Assembly (NCBI GenBank): GCA_964551015.1
Contig: CAZKBP010000024.1
Location: 1-64,000, forward strand
From: CAZKBP01 sp964551015
GTDB taxonomy: Bacteria > Bacteroidota > Bacteroidia > Cytophagales > Microscillaceae
DNA: 64,000 nt
Direction: 5' to 3'
The position numbers and the translations under genes were made by a program. The notes beneath the pieces were generated by a model that was not told the DNA's origin, searched no databases, and worked only from the letters and a program-made list of their open reading frames with translations. Shown piece after piece: positions 1 to 8,070 of this stretch (its first letter is position 1; every line of letters begins with the position of its first letter).

Positions 1-126
1 TTGGAGATAGGCCGTCCGAGCTTGGAGATAGGCCGTCCGAGCTTGGAGATAGGCCGTCCGAGCTTGGAGATAGGCCAGCCGAGCTTGGAGATAGGCCAGC
101 CGAGCTTGGAGATAGGCCAGCTGAGT
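1..126. repeat. 21-bp tandem repeat array, six units (left edge)
   Basis: Six head-to-tail copies of a 21-bp unit that begins TTGGAGATAGGCC, at 1-21, 22-42, 43-63, 64-84, 85-105 and a degenerate last copy from 106. The first three units are identical and the next two share a GTCC to AGCC change, so the array grew by duplication of variants. The array may continue left of the window. It can be read as a repeated Leu-Glu-Ile-Gly-Arg-Pro-Ser peptide, but that frame runs into unrelated sequence and is probably not a gene. There are no spacers, so it is not a CRISPR array. Confidence 0.9.
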
Positions 127-136
127 TCAGAAGACC

Positions 137-222
137 CTACCACCGCTTTTTGTCGCTCCCGCGCCCAAGTTCATGGCCAATGAACCTAAGAAAAGGCACG
201 CGTTACAAACGCGTCAGCTTGG
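137..222 (+). repeat. Dispersed intergenic repeat, copy A
   Basis: This stretch matches 1856-1942 at roughly 80 percent by eye. Shared blocks include CTACCACCGCTTTTTGT, TTCATGG, ATGAACCTAA and CAAACGCG. It lies beside the 21-bp tandem array and downstream of the SnoaL-like gene. It is richer in G and C than its surroundings and no credible protein is encoded. It looks like a genome-specific intergenic repeat. Confidence 0.7.
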
Positions 223-358
223 GCTACATAATAAAAAGATGATGACTGGTGGAGACGGAAATCAGGGGATGAATTTTCTGGAACTCGATTTGGATTTTGA
301 CAGAATACGCAAGCCCACCCAATGCCATGACTTCACAGCATTGGATGGGAGAAAAAGA

Positions 359-712
359 CTAGGCAAAAAATCGTTCTCGGATAATTTTTCCGTCTTGCCA
401 ATCTTGAATACAAACCTCGGTGGCTTTGATGGTACCGCTTCCTTCTACATCAAAATCTACGTCCCATACGATAAAGCTTCGGCTACCTTTTATGATGGTT
501 CCGCTGTGGGCATAGGTGCGCACTTCGGTAATATTATTTGATAAAGCGTGATTTGCCTGCACCACTTCGGTTTTACCTTTGATACTCACGCCATCTAAGT
601 CAACTTTTTCTATCTCCTCGTGGTAAAATTTTTCCCATACTTCGGCACCTTTGCCAGAAAGAGCCAGATTTACAATTTCCTCTACGGAATTTTTGATTTG
701 TGCTTCGGTCAT
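359..712 (-). CDS. SnoaL-like / NTF2-fold small protein
   Basis: This 117-residue protein has the length and pattern of the NTF2-like SnoaL superfamily. It starts with a helical segment (residues 1-30, AQIKNSVEEIVNLALSG), has a mid-region with the WEKFYHEEIE pattern, and ends in beta strands with WDVDFDVEG and EVCIQDWQDGKIIRERFF. Members form small alpha+beta cone domains and range from isomerases and hydrolases to non-enzymatic proteins, so no reaction can be assigned. It lies 82 bp downstream of the AraC-type gene on the same strand, which suggests it may be a target of that regulator. A TATCTTTG box at 754-761 could give it its own promoter. The start is the ATG at 710-712. Confidence 0.8.
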   Translation of the reverse strand: MTEAQIKNSVEEIVNLALSGKGAEVWEKFYHEEIEKVDLDGVSIKGKTEVVQANHALSNNITEVRTYAHSGTIIKGSRSFIVWDVDFDVEGSGTIKATEVCIQDWQDGKIIRERFFA

Positions 713-753
713 TGTTTTTGATTTTTATGAGTGATTTGTCATCATTGACAAGG

Positions 754-761
754 CAAAGATA
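754..761 (-). promoter_or_regulatory. Candidate -7 promoter element (TATCTTTG)
   Basis: On the minus strand this octamer is TATCTTTG, an exact match to the Bacteroidota -7 consensus TAnnTTTG, 42 bp upstream of the SnoaL-like start. I see no TTTG at the expected -33 distance, so the promoter is incomplete or depends on an activator such as the AraC protein encoded upstream. Confidence 0.35.
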
Positions 762-794
762 GAGCGAACCCGAAGAGTAGAATAAGGACAAAAA

Positions 795-1679
795 CTACCT
801 TAATCGGTATTTTTCGGATATTTCTTGGCGGAAGTCTTGGGGACTTTGTCGGGTAACAGACTTAAAAACCTTGGCAAAATAAGAACTGTCGGTAAAGTTT
901 AAATCAAAAGCAATCTCAGCGATGGTTTTGTCGCTAAATGTCAAAAGGCGTTTTGCCTCCAGAATTTTTCTGGCTCGGATAATTTCAGTTACGGTTTGAT
1001 GGGTAATTTCTTTACAGATTAAATTGAGATGGTGACGGGTAATACTCAATTTTTCTGCATAAAAGGATGCGGTTTTGTTCATGATAAAATGCTTTTCTAG
1101 TTCATTTTTAAACTGCTTGAAAAGGCTCAGGTATTTTTTGGAATGATGAGGGGCTTGGGTAGTATCCACATACCGTTGCACGTGAGCCAATAGAATGTGT
1201 AGATAAGATTGAATAATCGCTGGATTTTTGGGGCTACGTCGGTACTCATTTTCCATTTGGTGGATGATGCGCAAAACTTCACCAAATGCCTCTTGGGTAA
1301 ATTCAATGCAGGGATTTGCGTGTAAATTATCCAGAAAACTGAGTTCAAAAAGCGTATCTTTACCAGAACGATTGAGCATGTAAAAATCTTCGGTAAACAT
1401 CAAAGTACCCCCAGAAATAGGTTGCCACTCTTCAAAATAATGCACTTGATTGGGTGAAATAAAAAAAAGACTATTGGGTTTTACCTCATATTCTTGGTAA
1501 TCAATAATTTGCTTACTTTCGCCCTTCTCCGCCCAGAGCACTTCATAAAAAGTATGCTTGTGAAAATCATCTACGTTGGGTTCATCGGCTGTATCAAATC
1601 GTAAAATCTCAAATTCGGTAGGATTTGTAGGCTCGTTGATAAAATGTCCGATTGTATAAAAGGGAAAAACATTTTCCAT
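795..1679 (-). CDS. AraC family transcriptional regulator
   Basis: This 294-residue protein has the usual two-domain AraC layout. The N-terminal half (about residues 35-110) looks like a cupin ligand-sensing domain, with the FHKHTFYEVLWAEKG and FFISPNQVH patterns. The C-terminal 100 residues hold two helix-turn-helix motifs. The second carries the family signature: IAEIAFDLNFTDSSYFAKVF followed by a conserved Pro at the end of the domain (RQSPQDFR). Such proteins bind DNA as ligand-responsive activators. The ligand is unknown. The only same-strand neighbour is the SnoaL-like gene 82 bp downstream. Repeats lie on both sides of the two-gene unit. Confidence 0.93.
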   Translation of the reverse strand: MENVFPFYTIGHFINEPTNPTEFEILRFDTADEPNVDDFHKHTFYEVLWAEKGESKQIIDYQEYEVKPNSLFFISPNQVHYFEEWQPISGGTLMFTEDFYMLNRSGKDTLFELSFLDNLHANPCIEFTQEAFGEVLRIIHQMENEYRRSPKNPAIIQSYLHILLAHVQRYVDTTQAPHHSKKYLSLFKQFKNELEKHFIMNKTASFYAEKLSITRHHLNLICKEITHQTVTEIIRARKILEAKRLLTFSDKTIAEIAFDLNFTDSSYFAKVFKSVTRQSPQDFRQEISEKYRLR

Positions 1680-1716
1680 AGATCAAAACTAATACTTTTC
1701 TGCAATTCATGATGGT

Positions 1717-1729
1717 TGTACATAGTACA
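1717..1729. promoter_or_regulatory. Short inverted repeat upstream of araC-type gene
   Basis: TGTAC-ATA-GTACA is a perfect 5-bp inverted repeat with a 3-bp spacer, 38 bp upstream of the AraC-type start codon. It could be an autoregulatory operator, but a repeat this short can occur by chance and AraC proteins usually bind direct repeats. Confidence 0.2.
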
Positions 1730-1797
1730 TATCCAACCTGTGCTAAGTTTCCCAACTGAGCACGTAAATGAGTCAAGATGCCTATCTTAACGCTCAA

Positions 1798-1845
1798 ACT
1801 GGCGCGCGTTTGTAACACGTGCCGCTTAGGCTCGGTCTTGGCCAA
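1798..1845 (-). repeat. Dispersed repeat, inverted copy
   Basis: The reverse complement of this stretch resembles the second half of copies A (137-222) and B (1856-1942): it holds a GAGCCTAAG block, then GTTACAAACGCG, then CGCCAG. Together with copy B it forms an imperfect inverted pair about 55 bp apart, which could fold into a hairpin between the AraC-type gene and the 5-oxoprolinase gene. Confidence 0.6.
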
Positions 1846-1855
1846 GCTTCCAGTG

Positions 1856-1942
1856 CTACCACCGCTTTTTGTTGTCCCGTGCCAACGTTCATGGCAAATG
1901 AACCTAAAAGAAGGCAGACCTTGCAAACGCGCGCCAGCTTGG
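1856..1942 (+). repeat. Dispersed intergenic repeat, copy B
   Basis: Direct repeat of 137-222 at roughly 80 percent by eye. It fills most of the 347-bp gap between the AraC-type gene and the 5-oxoprolinase gene, a gap in which I see no coding sequence. Together with copy A it brackets the two-gene unit at 359-1679. The arrangement could reflect recombination or insertion between repeats, but no target duplication or transposase is visible. Confidence 0.7.
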
Positions 1943-2026
1943 AATGATTTCCAACCCGTGCGCTCTCCCCCGACTGCCACTTAGTTACGGCCCGTCAGAG
2001 AACAGACCGTGGGGTGGAACCACTAC

Positions 2027-5000
2027 CTAATTCCCAAATCCACCCCCACCCGGTGTATAAATTACCAAGCGGTCGCCTGCTTGCATTTCCGCTTCGTCAA
2101 TTCCCGCCAAGGGTTCAATACTACCTGCCTTCCGGATGATCTCCTGCTTACCCAATGCTCCTGCCTCGCCCCCTTGCAAGCCATAAGGAGCTTCTGCCCG
2201 ATGCTGGGTGAGTACCGATAGAGAAACTGGTTCCAAAAATCTTAGCTCCCGAATGGTGCCGTTGCCCCCTCGGTATTTTCCTTGACCCCCTGAGTCTGCT
2301 CTGATCTCGAATCGCTCCAAACGCACAGGATAGCGATGCTCCAAGACTTCGGGGTCGGTGATACGCGTATTGGTCATGTGGTGATGCACGGCTGAGGCTC
2401 CGTCAAAATCTGCTCCTGCGCCACAACCTCCACAAATGGTTTCATAATAGCCAAAACGCTCATTGCCAAACAATACATTGTTCATCGTGCCTTGGCTCCC
2501 CGCCACTAAGCCCAAGGCTTTCAAAAGGGTGTCGGTAAGGCGTTGACTGGTTTCGGTATTGCCACCTACCACGGCAGGGCAATCACGAGGCTCGTCGGGA
2601 AAATCAGGGTTGAGGATGCTTTTTTCTGGTAAAATGATCTCGACAGGGGCTAATAGGCCATCATTGAGGGGAATATCTTCTCGGAGCATGGTTCTCAATA
2701 CGTAAACGACCACGCTGTACACGATGGCTTTATTGGCATTCAGATTACCCGAATGAGTGGGGGCGGAGCCTGTGAAGTCAAACTGTGCCCGATCCTTTTC
2801 TAAGGTAATTTTTACTTTGAGAGGAGAACCATCATCTAGCCGTTCTTCTGCTTCTAATACCAGTTGCGATTGATTTTTTAGATAATGGCTAAATGCTTGC
2901 TGCAATTTCAGGCTGGCTTGCTTTTTCAGTTCCTGCATGTAGTGCTGGACTTTTTCAAAACCCTGCGTAGCTAATAGAGCTAACAAAGCCTGCTCACCGT
3001 GGCGATTTGCGGCCAAAGCAGCGTTGAGGTCAGCGATGTTTTCTTCAATCGCACGGCTGGGGTAAGCTCCTTGGCTGAGCAATGCTCGCATTTGCTCCCA
3101 TTGGGCTTCTCCTTTTTTGACCAAAGCAAAGGGGGCAATTACTACTCCTTCTTCGGCGAGATTCTTGGCTCGAGGAGGCATCGAGCCTGGTCTTGTGCCA
3201 CCAATTTCGGCGTGGTGCGCCCGATTGACCACGTAGCCTACTAGTTTATCTTTTGGGGTATAAACCGGCGTGATGAGCGTAACATCTGGCAGATGTGAAC
3301 CCCCAAATTTGGGATGATTGCAGACGATCGTGTCGCCCGGAAGCATGGGAATATTTTGCTCCAGCAGACTTCTTACACAAACCCCCAAACTTCCTAAATG
3401 CACGGGAATGTGCGGTGCATTGGCAATCAGTTCGCCTTGCGCGTCCAGCAAGGCACAAGAAAAATCTAAGCGTTCCTTGACATTGACCGAAAGAGCCGTT
3501 CTCTGGAGCATGGCGCCCATATTCTCGGCAATGGTCATAAAGCGTCGGGTAAAAAGCTCCAGCTCTACCTCAGGACTCTGAGAGGTGTGTTTGCTCGCTT
3601 GAGAAGTTTGTTTTCGTTTGAGAATAGCGGTTTGATGAGCATCTATTTCCAATTGCCAATTGGCTTCAATCACCGTGGTACTGTATCGATCTAGCAGCAG
3701 AGCAAAGCCCTCGATAGCTGCTCCAGGTGCTAAGGCTTCGCGAATATACACAGGCACAGATTGCCAAGCTCCTTGCACATAGGCAGAAAGCTGGTGACTG
3801 GCTTCGGGTGAGTAGCTCTCTGGCTTTGTAGACTCAGGATGCGCATTTGTTTCCTTTTCTGAGGCAATGACGCGAATAGACTCGATCTCGATCTCTCGGT
3901 TTTCACTTTGATGCCCATAAAGGTTTTGATAAGCTTGCTGGAAATTTTCTTTGATTTCATCCACAGCAGCAAAATGAATCGCCAAGGTATGATCTTGTCC
4001 TTGCAAGCGGAGGTTAACCAGTCTTTGTTTGATATAAATTTGTGCAGTTGCTAATCCCTCGGCTTGCATTTGCTCGATGGCTTGCGCACTCAGTGCTTTA
4101 AAATCTGCTTCTAAATTCTCAAAATAATTACTCAAAAGCGACAAAATTTGCTTCTCCACGAAACGCTCGGTTTTCGCCTCACTGATGCCATAAGCACTCA
4201 GCAGACCTGCCTGCGCGGGTACTAGCACACGTTGGATTTGCAATAAACCCGCCATTCGGCAAGCGTGCAAACCGCCTGCCCCTCCGAAGGCAACCAAGGC
4301 GTACTCGGCGGGATCATAGCCTTTGGCAAGGGATATTTTGCGAATAGCTCCAGCCATTTTCTCATTGGCAATTTCCAAAAAACCTTCCAAGATGGTTTCT
4401 TTTGGCTGCTCTTCTCCGCTGACCTGTGTAATTTGCTCGAGAAGCTCGGCTAATTTTTGCTCGGCGGCTTCGGGGAAAACAGGAATGCCAAACTGAGAGG
4501 CATCCAAGCGACCCAGTAAGAGATTGACATCCGTGATGGTGAGGTCACCACCAGCACCGTAGCAAGCAGGCCCAGGAAAAGCCCCAGCACTCTCTGGGCC
4601 TACCTGCAATTTGTATCCATCATAATAACAAAGCGAACCGCCTCCCGAAGCCACAGTTTCGATATACAAAGTAGGACTTTGGATCTGCGCAGAACCTACC
4701 TTAAGCTCATATTGATAATCAAAGTCTTGGTCAAAGCGCGCTGCGTCGGTACTGGTTCCGCCCATATCAAAGCTAATCACCCGCTCGTAACCAGACTGAC
4801 GAGCCATCTGCGCGGCTCCTACCACTCCTCCGGCGGGGCCACTCAGCAGACTATCTTTGGCTCGGAAACGATCGGCTTTGAGCAGACTTCCTGCGCTGGT
4901 CATCACTCGGAGGAGTGGGCTCACTTTTTCTGAGGAAAGCGAGTGCTGAATATGCTGCAAATATTCATCTATAATGGGCTCCAAGTAGGCATTGACCACC

Positions 5001-5842
5001 GCTGTTTCGGCTCGCTCTATGTATTTGATCAAAGAGGACAAATCCGTGGAGGCAGAAATGTAAGCAAAGCCCTGTTGTTCGAGATAAGCTTTGAGTGCCT
5101 GTTCGTGCTGAGGATTCTGATAGGCATTCAAGAGTGCAATAGCTATGGATTCAATGCCCTGTGCGCGAAGGGCTTGTAATTGGCCTTCGCTGGGAAAAGA
5201 AAGCGAGCTAATCACTTCTCCTTTGGCTGAGAGCCTTTCTTGGATTTCTAGTACGTTTTTGTAAAGAGGTAGCGGTTTCTCAACCCTAAGGGCAAAAATA
5301 TCTGGCCGCTGTTGGTAGCCAATCTCCAGCACATCTTTGAAGCCTTGGCTTACTAAAAAAGCGGTTTTTGCGCCTTTATTTTCCAAAAGGGCATTGGTGC
5401 CTCGGGTTGATCCTATGCGCATTTCAGCGATGGGAAGGGTTTCTTCCAGAGCAGTCTGGGTGATGAGGCGTGCCGCCAAGACAGGAGCTTCTTCGCCCGC
5501 ACTGATTTCAAAACTTGATTTGGGCAGATCTGAGCCAGCAGGTACAGAGAGTGCCCGATACAGCTTCATTATTTGCTGTTGGGGCTGATAACTAATGATT
5601 TGGACTGGGTCGTGTTCAGTTTGTAAAAGCTGAAACTGATAGCCTTTGAAAATATCACGCTCACAGTTCCAACTCTCCTGGATGCGGAGGGTGCTAGCAT
5701 TGACCCACTCTAGAATCTCTCCTCTCAATTGGCTGCTGCTGAGTACTTTACTTTGATAGCTTTTACCCTCGCTATCTCGGGCGATGGCGTCTGTGAAGGT
5801 TCCGCCGGTATCTACGGAAATGTAAAAGAGGTTTTGTGGCAT
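2027..5842 (-). CDS. 5-oxoprolinase / hydantoinase A-B fusion
   Basis: This 1271-residue protein joins both hydantoinase families in one chain, as in eukaryotic and many bacterial 5-oxoprolinases (ATP-dependent opening of 5-oxo-L-proline to L-glutamate). The HyuA N-terminal domain has the phosphate-binding motif DTGGTFTDA at residues 11-19. The HyuA core has a second one, SFDMGGTSTDA, near residue 355, and the SGGGSL block near 400. The HyuB half starts near residue 765 (RRFMTIAENMGAMLQRTA) and ends with the glycine-rich YTPGGGGFGN tail. The length is close to the usual size of about 1250-1290 residues. It stands alone with no glutathione-cycle neighbour. N-methylhydantoinase or acetone-carboxylase-like activity cannot be excluded by sequence. 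Confidence 0.93.
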   Translation of the reverse strand: MPQNLFYISVDTGGTFTDAIARDSEGKSYQSKVLSSSQLRGEILEWVNASTLRIQESWNCERDIFKGYQFQLLQTEHDPVQIISYQPQQQIMKLYRALSVPAGSDLPKSSFEISAGEEAPVLAARLITQTALEETLPIAEMRIGSTRGTNALLENKGAKTAFLVSQGFKDVLEIGYQQRPDIFALRVEKPLPLYKNVLEIQERLSAKGEVISSLSFPSEGQLQALRAQGIESIAIALLNAYQNPQHEQALKAYLEQQGFAYISASTDLSSLIKYIERAETAVVNAYLEPIIDEYLQHIQHSLSSEKVSPLLRVMTSAGSLLKADRFRAKDSLLSGPAGGVVGAAQMARQSGYERVISFDMGGTSTDAARFDQDFDYQYELKVGSAQIQSPTLYIETVASGGGSLCYYDGYKLQVGPESAGAFPGPACYGAGGDLTITDVNLLLGRLDASQFGIPVFPEAAEQKLAELLEQITQVSGEEQPKETILEGFLEIANEKMAGAIRKISLAKGYDPAEYALVAFGGAGGLHACRMAGLLQIQRVLVPAQAGLLSAYGISEAKTERFVEKQILSLLSNYFENLEADFKALSAQAIEQMQAEGLATAQIYIKQRLVNLRLQGQDHTLAIHFAAVDEIKENFQQAYQNLYGHQSENREIEIESIRVIASEKETNAHPESTKPESYSPEASHQLSAYVQGAWQSVPVYIREALAPGAAIEGFALLLDRYSTTVIEANWQLEIDAHQTAILKRKQTSQASKHTSQSPEVELELFTRRFMTIAENMGAMLQRTALSVNVKERLDFSCALLDAQGELIANAPHIPVHLGSLGVCVRSLLEQNIPMLPGDTIVCNHPKFGGSHLPDVTLITPVYTPKDKLVGYVVNRAHHAEIGGTRPGSMPPRAKNLAEEGVVIAPFALVKKGEAQWEQMRALLSQGAYPSRAIEENIADLNAALAANRHGEQALLALLATQGFEKVQHYMQELKKQASLKLQQAFSHYLKNQSQLVLEAEERLDDGSPLKVKITLEKDRAQFDFTGSAPTHSGNLNANKAIVYSVVVYVLRTMLREDIPLNDGLLAPVEIILPEKSILNPDFPDEPRDCPAVVGGNTETSQRLTDTLLKALGLVAGSQGTMNNVLFGNERFGYYETICGGCGAGADFDGASAVHHHMTNTRITDPEVLEHRYPVRLERFEIRADSGGQGKYRGGNGTIRELRFLEPVSLSVLTQHRAEAPYGLQGGEAGALGKQEIIRKAGSIEPLAGIDEAEMQAGDRLVIYTPGGGGFGN

Positions 5843-6021
5843 TCGACTCGCTTTTTGTGAAATTGATAAAGAAGATTACAAGTTGCTTAGGGAAATTACA
5901 AATGCTGGGTCTTTTTTCTTTAATTCGCGAAAGCGTTTTCACGCATTGGGAGATTTATCTATTTTGATCTAGTGTTTCTAGGTTTTTGTACGCTATATAA
6001 AAAAACAACTCCAAAATACTT

Positions 6022-6324
6022 ATGCCCTTGAATCAAGACAGCAAGATTATTTTTCTTTTTTATGGTTTTATCATTTTCAGTATGTGCTTGGGCTGGATTT
6101 GGTTAGATCGCTTAGCGGACCGCACGGTGGCTACCTATATACATTTCACCTTAGGGTTAAGCTGGGCAGCGAGTGGTATATGGGTAGCACGTGATCTCCA
6201 GAAGATATACGACGAACCCTTTCGGGAAATGGCACTGCGTAAAAAGAGAAGTATTTTGATGGCAATTTTGGTGGCTTCCTTCGGGCTTTTTGTCGTGGTC
6301 TGGTCAGGCTGGCAATGGCTATGA
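6022..6324 (+). CDS. Small three-helix membrane protein
   Basis: This 100-residue protein is not one I can place in a family. It has three hydrophobic segments: about residues 9-28 (IIFLFYGFIIFSMCLGWIWL), 38-55 and 76-98. A charged loop lies between the second and third (around DLQKIYDEPFREMALRKKR). It is therefore probably an inner-membrane protein. It is divergent from the 5-oxoprolinase gene, with 179 bp between the starts, and precedes the AAA+ gene by 114 bp, so a shared transcript is possible. No function is implied. Confidence 0.7.
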   Translation: MPLNQDSKIIFLFYGFIIFSMCLGWIWLDRLADRTVATYIHFTLGLSWAASGIWVARDLQKIYDEPFREMALRKKRSILMAILVASFGLFVVVWSGWQWL

Positions 6325-6438
6325 TTTCAGGAAAAAAGGAAATATAAATAACCTCCTTCCAGTTTTTTTGTTGTAATTTAGATAATAGATAAAACGCATC
6401 CGTTTTTTCCTTCTGAAATTCTAAAAAATCATAATTGA

Positions 6439-7962
6439 ATGAATTACAGCGACCTTTCTGCCCAAGAATTACGCTCTCTCAAAACGCTGGGAGAACTTAA
6501 AAAAGCAGGCTATCAACCCAAGACCATTAAAGAAGAATTAAGAAATAATCTCATCCGCAAGATCAAAAATAAAGAAACCGTTTTTGAAGGTATCTGGGGC
6601 TATGAAGAAACGGTCATCCCCGAACTAGAAAGAGCGATCCTTTCCCAACATCATATCAATTTACTAGGATTGAGAGGGCAGGCCAAAACTCGTCTGGCTC
6701 GTCTGATGGTCAATATTTTAGATGAATACATTCCGATCATAGAGGGTTCAGAACTAAATGATGACCCCTTACGCCCTCTCTCTCGCTATGGCCGTGATTT
6801 GCTAGAAGAGCATCAAGACCAAACGCCGATTGCTTGGGTGCATCGCAGTGAGCGCTACGCCGAAAAACTGGCGACTCCAGATGTATCTGTCGCGGATTTG
6901 ATTGGGGATGTTGACCCCATTAAGGCGGCTAATTTAAAGCTTTCCTATTCGGACGAACGGGTGATTCATTATGGTTTAATTCCTCGCTCGCACCGTTGTA
7001 TCTTTGTCATTAATGAGTTGCCTGATTTACAGGCGCGTATTCAGGTGGCTCTTTTCAATATATTGCAAGAAGGTGATATCCAAATTCGGGGATTTAAGTT
7101 GCGTCTACCTCTCGATATCCAATTTGTTTTCACGGCAAACCCCGAAGATTACACGAATCGAGGAAGTATTGTAACTCCTCTGAAAGACCGCATTGACAGC
7201 CAAATTATTACCCATTATCCCAAGACAATCGAGATTGGCAGGAAAATTACCCATCAAGAAGCTAAAATCGAGGAAGAACAAGCCGAGGCCGTAGCCGTAA
7301 ACGAATTTATGAAGGATGTGATTGAGCAGCTTTCTTTCGAGGCTCGTGAAAGTGAATACGTGGACGCCAAGAGTGGGGTCTCTGCACGCTTGACGATTTC
7401 TGCTTATGAAAATTTGGTGAGTACCGCAGAGCGTCGTATGCTGGTCAATGGTGAGTCTAAAACTAACGTGCGCGTATCTGATCTCTGGGGCGTGATTCCG
7501 GCCATTACGGGTAAGGTAGAGTTGGTCTACGAGGGAGAGCAAGAGGGTCCTTTTATCGTGGCGCAAAATATGATCGGTAAGACGATTCGCAATCTTTTCT
7601 TGAATTTCTTCCCCGATCCTGAAAAAGCCAAAAAACAAAAGGAAAAAAACCCTTACAAGCCGATTATTGATTGGTTTGGAGATGGTAATACCGTGGATGT
7701 GCTCAATGAATTTAGTAACAAAGATTATGAGAAGGCTTTGGAGAACGTGAGAGGGCTGCGCAACTTGGTAGAAAAATTCCACCCCAAAGAAGATAAGGTA
7801 ATGAAAATCTTTCTGATGGAGTTTGCTTTACACGGACTGGCTGAATACTCTCTAATCAGTAAGAATACACTCAGTGGTGGCTTACAATTCAAGGACTTGC
7901 TCAGTAGCATGTTTAATATGCCCAGCGATTTTGGTGATGAAGAAGAAGAGGATGATTATTAA
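6439..7962 (+). CDS. MoxR / Mg-chelatase-like AAA+ ATPase
   Basis: This 507-residue AAA+ ATPase resembles the Mg-chelatase subunit I / MoxR clade. Walker A is a variant, GLRGQAKT (residues 77-84). Walker B is CIFVINEL (187-194) with Asn-Glu where Asp-Glu is usual. Sensor 1 is the TANPEDY block (232-238), followed by PLKDRID with the likely arginine finger. The Glu needed for catalysis (E193) is present. The C-terminal 100 residues are helical and end in an acidic EEEEDD tail. MoxR-type ATPases usually work with a VWA-domain protein as metal-insertion or complex-remodelling chaperones. No VWA gene is seen in this window, and a strong terminator follows, so its partner must be elsewhere. The start is the ATG at 6439. 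Confidence 0.85.
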   Translation: MNYSDLSAQELRSLKTLGELKKAGYQPKTIKEELRNNLIRKIKNKETVFEGIWGYEETVIPELERAILSQHHINLLGLRGQAKTRLARLMVNILDEYIPIIEGSELNDDPLRPLSRYGRDLLEEHQDQTPIAWVHRSERYAEKLATPDVSVADLIGDVDPIKAANLKLSYSDERVIHYGLIPRSHRCIFVINELPDLQARIQVALFNILQEGDIQIRGFKLRLPLDIQFVFTANPEDYTNRGSIVTPLKDRIDSQIITHYPKTIEIGRKITHQEAKIEEEQAEAVAVNEFMKDVIEQLSFEARESEYVDAKSGVSARLTISAYENLVSTAERRMLVNGESKTNVRVSDLWGVIPAITGKVELVYEGEQEGPFIVAQNMIGKTIRNLFLNFFPDPEKAKKQKEKNPYKPIIDWFGDGNTVDVLNEFSNKDYEKALENVRGLRNLVEKFHPKEDKVMKIFLMEFALHGLAEYSLISKNTLSGGLQFKDLLSSMFNMPSDFGDEEEEDDY

Positions 7963-8021
7963 GAAGTAGCTGGACTGCTTGCTGGAACTCAAGTCTCGCT
8001 AAAGAAAATAAAAAAATAAAA

Positions 8022-8047
8022 AAAGGCGGCCCCATCGGGTCGCCTTT
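8022..8047. terminator. Bidirectional intrinsic terminator
   Basis: An 11-bp stem (8022-8032 with 8037-8047, one G-U pair) closes a 4-nt CATC loop. The plus strand reads on into CTGTTTT and the minus strand into a long T-rich run (complement of 8003-8021). It sits between the convergent AAA+ ATPase and metalloprotease genes and can serve both. Confidence 0.88.
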
Positions 8048-8070
8048 CTGTTTTGAGCGTGTGAAAGCCT

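Noticed and set aside
1..126. Possible CRISPR array
   Set aside because: The units are directly adjacent with no spacers, and no cas gene is present.
1..183. Open frame coding for repeated LEIGRPS peptide
   Set aside because: It is only the translation of a 21-bp tandem repeat, runs off the left edge and ends in an intergenic repeat. No start context or family supports it.
173..541. Open frame of 122 codons on the plus strand
   Set aside because: It spans a dispersed repeat and runs antisense to the SnoaL-like gene. No family pattern.
1609..1980. Open frame of 123 codons on the minus strand
   Set aside because: It is mostly the translated inverted repeat and has no domain.
7105..7782. Long open frame on the minus strand (225 codons)
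   Set aside because: It lies wholly inside the AAA+ ATPase gene on the other strand, and its translation has no domain pattern.
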